Assembly (NCBI GenBank): GCA_002329525.1
Contig: DCTI01000044.1
Location: 7,582-13,756 of the forward strand
Reading direction: 5' to 3'
From: Negativicutes bacterium UBA1444
Lineage (GTDB): Bacteria; Bacillota; Negativicutes; UBA1444
Length of the DNA stretch: 6,175 bases
Shown: in pieces, positions 1-5,062 of the stretch
How positions within the stretch are numbered: position 1 is the first letter of the stretch
Layout of the letters: every line of letters begins with the position of its first letter
Program-made: the position numbers and the translations under genes
The notes under the pieces: model-generated
Seen by the model: only the letters and a program-made list of their open reading frames with translations
Databases searched by the model: none
Told to the model about the DNA's origin: nothing

Positions 1-912
1 AAAGACATACCCGATGGAAGCGTACATGGAATATCCCGCCTGTTTCAACAAGGTGGGCAGCCAGGTGTTCAATCCCCAATACCCGAACATGAGACAAAAC
101 CACAATATCCAGAGCATCACGGTTCGTTTGGCGTATAACGGACGGAACAAGATACCGAATTTGTTGCCGGTCTGCAAGCTGATTTTGGACATGGGCCGAG
201 CTGGCGGCAGGGGGGTACCCAACTCCAGCTCAATTTTTTGTTCCATCAGCCGAACCTGTGTTGCGGCCTTTTCCGGCTGATTTTGGATCATAAACCAGCG
301 GGGAGATTCCGGAATGTCCCGGCGCAAAAACCACACCAGAAAAGCCGGTGCCACACCGGCGAAGAAAGCGCTGCGCCAACCAAACGCCGGAACAAGGAAA
401 AAAGCGACTCCCGCCGCCAACAACATTCCGCCGCCCCATAAAGCCTCGGCCAGCCCATTCAAGCGACCACGATACTCGCTCGGCATCATTTCGCTGACAT
501 AGGTGAACACTACCGGCTGTTCTCCGCCCAGTCCCAATCCGGTGAAAAAACGCATGACCAACAGCGCTTCATAACTGTGAATAAAACCCGTCGCAGCCGT
601 CCCGACAGAAAATAGCAGCAACGTAATTTTAAATACCTTCAGCCGGCCCAACTGATCCGCGATCATCCCGCCGGTCAACGCACCAACAAACATCCCCAGA
701 AAAGAAACGCTGAACGCTATGCCGATCTGCACCGGCGATAATCCCAATTCTTTTGCCAGAGCCGGCATAATGAAGCTGAGCAGGGCGATGTCAAACGCAT
801 CAAATAGATATCCCACCGCCGTCAACGAAAAAATTTTCTTATGGACCCCTGATAGCGGCAGCCGTTCCAGCCGCGCGACCAGCTCTTCCATCGTTACCTG
901 GTTTTCCTGCAT
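1..912 (-). CDS. MFS transporter, NiaP/metabolite:H+ symporter-like (3' end outside window)
   Basis: An inner-membrane secondary transporter of the major facilitator superfamily. The 304 visible residues run in frame to the window edge, so about the last third is missing. Visible family motifs are FDAFDIALLSF in TM1 (about residues 37-47), the loop 2-3 signature GGMIADQLGR (81-90), RFFTGLGLGGEQP in TM4 (121-133), and IPESPRWF after TM6 (200-207). Hydrophobic segments fit six TM helices at about 29-50, 61-82, 93-111, 115-139, 157-175 and 179-196. A cytoplasmic loop follows, then the start of TM7 near 265. Its overall look resembles the NiaP/YceI and aromatic-acid symporter groups, but the substrate cannot be read from the sequence. 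The ATG at 912 is chosen because AAGGAAGG lies 9 nt upstream. An in-frame GTG 51 nt further up has no ribosome site. It follows ptsI after a 113-bp gap carrying DnaA boxes, so it is probably transcribed separately from the PTS operon. Confidence 0.88.
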   Translation of the reverse strand, partial: MQENQVTMEELVARLERLPLSGVHKKIFSLTAVGYLFDAFDIALLSFIMPALAKELGLSPVQIGIAFSVSFLGMFVGALTGGMIADQLGRLKVFKITLLLFSVGTAATGFIHSYEALLVMRFFTGLGLGGEQPVVFTYVSEMMPSEYRGRLNGLAEALWGGGMLLAAGVAFFLVPAFGWRSAFFAGVAPAFLVWFLRRDIPESPRWFMIQNQPEKAATQVRLMEQKIELELGTPLPPARPMSKISLQTGNKFGILFRPLYAKRTVMLWILWFCLMFGYWGLNTWLPTLLKQAGYSMYASIGYVF

Positions 913-921
913 CCAACTACG

Positions 922-929
922 CCTTCCTT
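922..929 (-). promoter_or_regulatory. Ribosome binding site of the MFS gene
   Basis: The minus strand reads AAGGAAGG, 9 nt before the ATG at 912. This fixes the start of the transporter against the in-frame GTG further upstream. A second purine-rich stretch (GGGAGGG, about 955-961) lies some 40 nt upstream and has no usable start codon at the right distance. Confidence 0.6.
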
Positions 930-978
930 GCTGTTTATTCCCGGTAAATTGTGTCCCTCCCACAAGAAATTCACACAC

Positions 979-1008
979 TTATCCACAATTTTATCCACAT
1001 TATCCACA
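979..1008 (+). promoter_or_regulatory. Cluster of three perfect DnaA boxes
   Basis: TTATCCACA occurs at 979-987, 991-999 and 1000-1008, all in the same orientation. Start-to-start spacing is 12 and 9 bases, and the last two boxes abut. Each is an exact match to the DnaA-box consensus TTATNCACA. Partial matches (7 of 9) flank them at 967-975 (12 bases before the first box) and 1022-1030. The stretch is AT-rich within GC-richer coding sequence, and it lies between the ptsI stop and the MFS start, 67-96 bases upstream of that start. What is seen is the box array. That DnaA binds it, and whether it titrates DnaA or controls the MFS promoter, is inference. On the minus strand the boxes read TGTGGATAA, so some could overlap a -10 element (GATAAT). 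Confidence 0.7.
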
Positions 1009-1026
1009 AATTTAGCATTAATTTGT
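1006..1026. repeat. Short inverted repeat between ptsI and the MFS gene
   Basis: ACAAATT (1006-1012) and AATTTGT (1020-1026) form 7-base arms around a 7-base centre. The repeat overlaps the third DnaA box and reaches the ptsI stop codon. It has no GC-rich stem and no following T-run, so it does not look like an intrinsic terminator. A regulator's operator is possible, but such AT-rich repeats also arise by chance. Confidence 0.3.
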
Positions 1027-2771
1027 CACAAGTATACCTGCAGTTCTGCAGGAATCGCTGCTTTCAAAAATGCATGGACTTCATCGGCCGTCCCCAGTTG
1101 CATCGCTTGGTTCGCCGCCTCCTGCGCATAGGCGCGACTGACCGAAGTGATGATTTTCTTGACTTTCAGAAGTTCAGACGGGTTTACGCTGAATTCCGAC
1201 AAGCCCAATCCCAGCAGCAACAGCGCACCCGTCGGATCAGCGGCCATTTCGCCGCACATCCCGGTGAACTTGCCATTGCCGGCGCGGTGGGCGGCATCGA
1301 TGGCGGTTCGAATCAATCTCAGCACACCAGGTTGGAACGGATTATACAGCGAACTGATCTTTTCGTTCAACCGGTCGACCGCCAAAGTATACTGCGTCAG
1401 ATCATTGCTGCCGATGCTGAAAAAATCGGTTTCCCGAATCAATAAATCCGCTGTGACGGCTGCCGAGGGGACCTCCACCATGATCCCCGATTTCATGTTG
1501 GGGTCGTAGGCAACTCCTTCAGCCCGCAAGGCTTCTTTCGCCTCAGCCAGCAGACGATTGGCGGTCCTTACTTCATCGAGCGAAGCGATCATCGGATACA
1601 AAATCAGGGCCTGTCCGTGAACACCAGCCCGCAAAATCGCCCGCAGCTGCGTCATGAACAAGACGGGGTCCCGTAAACAAACCCGGATCGCCCGACAGCC
1701 CAAAAACGGATTGCTTTCCTTGGGCAGGTTCAAATAGGATAGCTCTTTATCGCCGCCAACGTCCAACGTCCGGATAACAACCGGTCTGCTTCTCATGGTC
1801 CGGACTACAGCCGCATAGGCTTCGTACTGCTCCTCCTCGGTCGGCGCCGTCTTTCTGTTCACAAACAGAAATTCAGTCCGGTACAGGCCGATACCGTCCG
1901 CACCGACCTGTAATGCTTTGTCAGCGCCGGCCGGATCAATGATGTTTGCCAGCAAACGCACCCGGAAACCGTCCTTTGTCCGCGTCGGCACATCTGCCAA
2001 TCTCTCCAGGGCATCCCGCAGCTCAGCGCGACGGATCAGTTCATACTTGATTTCCCGAAAGCGGCTTTCATTGATAGCAGTCTCCACAATCCCTTTATCA
2101 CCGTCCAAAGCCAACCGGTCGCCATCCCGGATCGACCCCAGAAGCCCCTCGCAGGCCATCACCGCGGGAATTCCGATGTTTTGGGCCAAAATGGCAGTGT
2201 GGGAAGTTTTCCCGCCGACCTCGGCGACAATTCCCTTTACGTTTACAGTGTCCAGCGCGGCCATTTGCGACGTTGTGATTTCATGACCAACCAAAATCAC
2301 CTCATCCGTCAAAGCCGACAAATCCAGCAACGGAGTCCCTTGCAGAACGGCCAGCAGCCGCATGCCGATATCGCGGACATCGGCTGACCGCTCCCGTAGG
2401 TAAGGATCTTCCAGCCCCGCCAAAATTTCCGCTTGTTCCGCAATCGTTTCCTGTACCGCCCGCGCGGCGGAAAAATAACGCGTGGAAATTTTCTCCCGGA
2501 CTTCGTCTTCAATGGTCGGGTCTGTCAGCATCAGCAACTGCGCTTCCATAATTTCCGTCCGGATTGTGTCGCCGCGTTGCCGAGCCCGCTGCAAAATGGA
2601 TTCCAATTGTTTGACGGCCTGCGCCACGGCGTCATGAAAACGGTGCAATTCCATTTCCACCTGCTCCGGCGCAATCGGCTGCTCCGCAGCCATCGGTTCC
2701 GGTGCCGGCCGGATGATCCGACAGTTGGCGACAGCAAAGCCGGTAGCCGCTCCAATTCCTTTATAGATCAC
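1026..2771 (-). CDS. ptsI: PTS Enzyme I (phosphoenolpyruvate-protein phosphotransferase)
   Basis: Cytoplasmic Enzyme I, which takes phosphate from PEP on an active-site histidine and passes it to His15 of HPr, starting the PTS chain. The 581 residues match the usual length of about 570-580. The N-terminal HPr-binding and swivelling domains carry the phospho-His motif GGKTSHTAILA with His191 (His189 in E. coli). The C-terminal PEP-binding TIM barrel shows GIGLYRTEFLF (Arg298), RTLDVGGDK (Arg334), NPFLGCRAIR (354-363), MVEVPSAA (Glu433), GSNDLTQY (Asp457) and GMCGEMA with the acid/base Cys506. All key residues are present, so the enzyme should be active. It begins with GTG at 2771, 18 nt after the ptsH stop. 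The ribosome site is weak (GGGTGAG or GGAAAG), so its translation is probably coupled to ptsH. It is the last gene of crr-ptsH-ptsI, and no terminator hairpin is visible after its stop. Confidence 0.97.
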   Translation of the reverse strand: MIYKGIGAATGFAVANCRIIRPAPEPMAAEQPIAPEQVEMELHRFHDAVAQAVKQLESILQRARQRGDTIRTEIMEAQLLMLTDPTIEDEVREKISTRYFSAARAVQETIAEQAEILAGLEDPYLRERSADVRDIGMRLLAVLQGTPLLDLSALTDEVILVGHEITTSQMAALDTVNVKGIVAEVGGKTSHTAILAQNIGIPAVMACEGLLGSIRDGDRLALDGDKGIVETAINESRFREIKYELIRRAELRDALERLADVPTRTKDGFRVRLLANIIDPAGADKALQVGADGIGLYRTEFLFVNRKTAPTEEEQYEAYAAVVRTMRSRPVVIRTLDVGGDKELSYLNLPKESNPFLGCRAIRVCLRDPVLFMTQLRAILRAGVHGQALILYPMIASLDEVRTANRLLAEAKEALRAEGVAYDPNMKSGIMVEVPSAAVTADLLIRETDFFSIGSNDLTQYTLAVDRLNEKISSLYNPFQPGVLRLIRTAIDAAHRAGNGKFTGMCGEMAADPTGALLLLGLGLSEFSVNPSELLKVKKIITSVSRAYAQEAANQAMQLGTADEVHAFLKAAIPAELQVYL

Positions 2772-2789
2772 CCGCTCACCCGCTTTCCG

Positions 2790-3050
2790 CTACTCCGGCA
2801 AATTTTCGATGGCCCGGCAAACGGCCGCCAACGCCGCCTGCTCATCTTCGCCGTCGGCCATCACAACAATCTGTGCTCCCCTAGAAATTCCCCCGCCCAA
2901 CACGTGTAAAATGCTCTTGGCATTGATCGTTTTTCCCGCGAACAAAATCGACACGCTCGATTTGCACTTGGCGGCAACCGCCACCAGCTGAGCCGCCGGC
3001 CGGGCATGAAAACCGGTCGGGCTGGTTACGGTCATTTCCTGTTGAACCAT
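2790..3050 (-). CDS. ptsH: PTS phosphocarrier protein HPr
   Basis: Small cytoplasmic phosphocarrier of 86 residues, the family's normal size. It accepts phosphate from Enzyme I at His15 in TGFHARPAA (12-20), with Arg17 beside it, and passes it to IIA proteins. NAKSIL (43-48) places Ser46 at the position that HPr kinase/phosphorylase modifies in Gram-positive bacteria. There, phospho-Ser46 HPr is the CcpA corepressor. hprK and ccpA are not in this window, so that control is inferred. The segment after Ser46 (SILHVLGGGISRG) differs from B. subtilis HPr by His for Gly49, Gly for Ser52 and Gly for Leu53. The ATG at 3050 is chosen because GGAGGG lies 10 nt upstream and the protein then has family length. 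A longer frame to 3128 would add 26 residues that overlap the crr end and match nothing in HPr. It sits between crr and ptsI in one operon. Confidence 0.96.
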   Translation of the reverse strand: MVQQEMTVTSPTGFHARPAAQLVAVAAKCKSSVSILFAGKTINAKSILHVLGGGISRGAQIVVMADGEDEQAALAAVCRAIENLPE

Positions 3051-3060
3051 GAATGACGTT

Positions 3061-3070
3061 CCCTCCACCT
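3061..3070 (-). promoter_or_regulatory. Ribosome binding site of ptsH
   Basis: The minus strand reads AGGTGGAGGG, ending 10 nt before the ptsH ATG at 3050. It abuts the crr stop codon (3070-3072), so ribosomes ending crr cover the ptsH start signal. That arrangement favours coupled translation. It decides the ptsH start against the longer upstream frame. Confidence 0.75.
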
Positions 3071-3528
3071 CAACGTATATCAAAAAACCCCTGTTCCCCC
3101 CGCCGGATCGTCCGACCCGCCTGAACATACACGGCGCGGCCGGCCGGCAAGTTCGTGAAAACTATGGGTGACACCAGGGATGGGACTTTGTCCCGAATTC
3201 TTTCCAAATCAACTTTCAGCAGCGGCTGACCCGCCAAAACCTTCTCGTTCTGGCCGACCAACCCGACGAATCCGTCTCCCGCCAGCTTTACGGTATCGAT
3301 GCCGATATGGATCAACACTTCCAGCCCTTCGTCGGAAGTGATGCCGACAGCATGGCGCGTGTCCGCCATAAAACTGGTAACGGTTCCGTTCAGCGGCGAA
3401 ACGACTTCGCCATTGACAGGATCGATTGCAAATCCATCCCCCATGATTTTTCCGGCGAACACTTCGTCCGGCACTTGGCGCAAATCGACCAATCGGCCGT
3501 CAAGCGGCGCTCCAAAGTTCTTGAACAT
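3070..3528 (-). CDS. crr: PTS glucose-type IIA component (stand-alone IIA-Glc)
   Basis: A soluble IIA protein of the glucose/sucrose PTS family, which takes phosphate from HPr and gives it to a IIB domain of a sugar permease. The 152 residues form one IIA domain (usual size about 150-170) with no membrane segment. GDGFAIDPVNGEVVSPLNGT (31-50) is the typical N-terminal beta-sandwich stretch. His59 in RHAVGI is the helper histidine. His74 in VLIHIGIDTV is the phosphorylated one (His75 and His90 in E. coli). The ATG at 3528 is preferred because AGGAG lies 9 nt upstream. The frame to 3561 would add 11 residues (MIWTERQENFS) that include the translated ribosome site. It is the first gene of the PTS operon, whereas in enteric bacteria crr is last. 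No IIBC gene lies beside it, so it may serve permeases encoded elsewhere. The symbol crr is by family, and functional equivalence to the enteric regulator is not implied. Confidence 0.93.
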   Translation of the reverse strand: MFKNFGAPLDGRLVDLRQVPDEVFAGKIMGDGFAIDPVNGEVVSPLNGTVTSFMADTRHAVGITSDEGLEVLIHIGIDTVKLAGDGFVGLVGQNEKVLAGQPLLKVDLERIRDKVPSLVSPIVFTNLPAGRAVYVQAGRTIRRGEQGFFDIR

Positions 3529-3537
3529 TGAAAAGTT

Positions 3538-3542
3538 CTCCT
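3538..3542 (-). promoter_or_regulatory. Ribosome binding site of crr
   Basis: AGGAG on the minus strand (context GCAGGAGAA), 9 nt before the ATG at 3528. It selects the 152-residue start over the ATG at 3561, which lies upstream of this site. Confidence 0.7.
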
Positions 3543-3565
3543 GCCTTTCCGTCCAAATCAAAAAG

Positions 3566-3579
3566 ATTAAACGTTATCA
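3566..3579 (-). promoter_or_regulatory. cre-like site upstream of crr
   Basis: The minus strand reads TGATAACGTTTAAT. Against the CcpA-site consensus TGWNANCGNTNWCA, only the last two positions (CA) fail. It lies 38-51 nt upstream of the crr ATG, in the 90-bp gap between the upstream terminator and crr where the operon promoter must be if the operon has its own. Only the central AACGTT is truly palindromic, so it may be a chance match. I could not place a convincing -35/-10 pair in this gap. Confidence 0.25.
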
Positions 3580-3616
3580 GTACAATTCGGGTTGCGACGA
3601 ACAAAACCCTTTTCAG

Positions 3617-3658
3617 AAAATGCGGAGCGGGTGAAACCATGGTGGTTCACCCGCTCCG
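3617..3658 (-). terminator. Intrinsic terminator after the PLP-enzyme gene
   Basis: A perfect 13-bp stem: CGGAGCGGGTGAA (3623-3635) pairs with TTCACCCGCTCCG (3646-3658) around a 10-base loop. In the minus direction it is followed by CATTTTCTG, a short T-run. It begins 17 bases after the TAA of the PLP-enzyme gene. On the plus strand it is followed by A-rich sequence, so it should work only for minus-strand transcripts. It separates the hydrolase/PLP operon from the PTS operon. Confidence 0.75.
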
Positions 3659-3675
3659 AAAATCAGCCGGCTATT

Positions 3676-5034
3676 TTATTTTCCGCGCTGCGCCAGTATT
3701 TTGGCATTGTAGGGTTCGATTTTTGCGTATTCGGCGTCCCAGAATCCCTGTTCTTTCATGCCGTCGAGGTACTCCTGCGTATAACCGAATTTCAGCCAAT
3801 CGGACTCTTTCTGACGGAACAGGCGTTCCTTGGCATCGCTGCGGCGGGCATCAAACACGTTTTCTTCCGAGGCCCGGATAAAAATATCCTGGGTCCAGCG
3901 GTTCAAAACGGTGTCCGTCAGCTCCAGATAACGATGATTCAGGTCCGCCAGCACCGAATCGTAGCGATCAAACCCGTCGGTCGCAATAGTCACTACGTTG
4001 TCGCCGGGTCCGAATCGCATATGCTTGGCCAGTTTGATGGCGCCGATGATGTTGCAGATGCCCGACGGCCCCACCGCATAGGTCAACACTTTGGCCAGTT
4101 CCGGATCCACGCCCATTTTCAGCAACACATCCGTCCCGTCATGAAAAACCTTGAGACCCTGCACGGTCTCTTCATCCTCGATCAAAATAATGAAATCCGT
4201 GGTCAGCACATTATGAATCAATGTGCACATCTTGTCGCCGATTCCCTCGATGCGGTGCTGACCGCGTCCGCCATTGGCCAACGTCGAGCACTCGTAAGGT
4301 TCCAGGGCGGCCACTTTCGCTTCCGGAAAAGCGACTTTGATCTGATCGCCGGCCGCCAGCGTCCCCGCCGATCCGGGCGCCGAAGTGAACCCGGCGATCC
4401 GGCCATTGCCGATGCCTTTGACGGCTTCAATGGCGCTGTTGCCGGTGATATGACGGTGGAAACGATAGTTCGGCATCAGTTCGAACTGGGCCAGAGCCTT
4501 GTTTTTCGGGTTTTTCATCATCTCATGCGTTCGTTCCAGAGTCAGGATGACGTCGGATTCGGAACCGGGGGTTAATTCCAGTTCACCACCATATTTACGA
4601 ATCCGCTCATACCGTTCTTTACTCATGTTGTCCGGCATGATAACGACGGCCTTCAGACCCAGCAAATTAGAGATGTAGGCGGTGCCGATTCCAAAATTCC
4701 CGGTGGAAGGTCCCAGAATCGTGTGTTCCGGAGTAATCTCCCCGTCCACCAAGCCTTCGATCAGAGTGCTGTAAGCCGGCCCCACTTTGTGCGAGCCGGA
4801 AGGAAAGCCGCACCCCAGCATAACCACGATATTGGCGTCCACACCGGTGAGCGCCGGTGGCAGAACGATTTTGCGAACTTGGTTGTGTTCATCCTTCCAG
4901 GTAATATTGAACAAGTTGATGGGGTCAAGCTCATTTTCACGCAACTGTTTCAGGGCTTGTTCCCGAATGGCCGGTGCGATCTTCTCCGGATGCAACATTT
5001 CGTCATACGTAGGCCCAAATGGAATTTTGCTCAT
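3676..5034 (-). CDS. PLP-dependent enzyme, fold type II (TrpB/cysteine synthase superfamily)
   Basis: A cytoplasmic pyridoxal-phosphate enzyme of 452 residues, probably a beta-replacement or lyase enzyme acting on an amino acid. The likely Schiff-base lysine is Lys83 in SGSHKVGPAY, in a TrpB-like SHK setting rather than the SVKDR of CysK. Other landmarks are the substrate/cofactor loop GPSTGNFGIGTAY (108-120), MPDNMSKERYERIRKYGGEL (134-153, family-typical), the phosphate-binding loop SAPGSAGT (218-225) and VGPSGICN (321-328). The PALP core ends near residue 355. About 95 further charged residues follow (including KERLFRQKESDWLKFGYTQE, 402-421), more than CysK has. The ATG at 5034 has GGAGGG 7 nt upstream. 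The frame from 5088 would overlap the upstream gene and translate its own ribosome site. It follows the M20 hydrolase by 28 nt and is closed by a terminator, so the two form an operon. Substrate is unknown, and cysteine synthase is only one candidate. Confidence 0.85.
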   Translation of the reverse strand: MSKIPFGPTYDEMLHPEKIAPAIREQALKQLRENELDPINLFNITWKDEHNQVRKIVLPPALTGVDANIVVMLGCGFPSGSHKVGPAYSTLIEGLVDGEITPEHTILGPSTGNFGIGTAYISNLLGLKAVVIMPDNMSKERYERIRKYGGELELTPGSESDVILTLERTHEMMKNPKNKALAQFELMPNYRFHRHITGNSAIEAVKGIGNGRIAGFTSAPGSAGTLAAGDQIKVAFPEAKVAALEPYECSTLANGGRGQHRIEGIGDKMCTLIHNVLTTDFIILIEDEETVQGLKVFHDGTDVLLKMGVDPELAKVLTYAVGPSGICNIIGAIKLAKHMRFGPGDNVVTIATDGFDRYDSVLADLNHRYLELTDTVLNRWTQDIFIRASEENVFDARRSDAKERLFRQKESDWLKFGYTQEYLDGMKEQGFWDAEYAKIEPYNAKILAQRGK

Positions 5035-5041
5035 TCCTCTT

Positions 5042-5047
5042 CCCTCC
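5042..5047 (-). promoter_or_regulatory. Ribosome binding site of the PLP-enzyme gene
   Basis: GGAGGG on the minus strand, 7 nt before the ATG at 5034, within the 28-nt gap after the hydrolase stop. It decides the start against an upstream in-frame ATG at 5088 that lies inside the hydrolase gene. Confidence 0.75.
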
Positions 5048-5062
5048 AGTTCTTCTTTCCGC

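Noticed and set aside
913..1025. An intrinsic terminator after ptsI
   Set aside because: The only inverted repeat there is AT-rich with 7-base arms and no T-run in the minus direction. No GC-rich hairpin was found.
967..1030. The DnaA boxes as a chromosomal or plasmid replication origin
   Set aside because: No dnaA, dnaN, gidA, rep or par gene is nearby, the intergenic space is only 113 bp, and the flanking genes are metabolic. A DnaA-binding cluster is the most that can be claimed.
951..1445. Plus-strand open frame of 164 codons over the DnaA boxes and the ptsI end
   Set aside because: It is antisense to the ptsI C-terminus and has a low-complexity Q/R-rich translation. It is a shadow frame.
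2790..3128. A 112-residue HPr with an N-terminal extension
   Set aside because: The extra 26 residues are translated crr end and the ptsH ribosome site. The start at 3050 gives the normal 86 residues with His15 and Ser46 in register.
3617..3658. The hairpin as a GlcT-type RAT antiterminator in the PTS leader
   Set aside because: It is a simple perfect stem with a T-run right after the PLP-enzyme stop, and I see no alternative mutually exclusive stem upstream of it. A terminator for the preceding operon is the simpler reading.
3592..4575. Plus-strand open frame of 327 codons
   Set aside because: It is wholly antisense to the terminator and the PLP-enzyme gene, whose minus-strand protein has clear family motifs. 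The plus-strand translation shows no recognisable domain and no good ribosome site.
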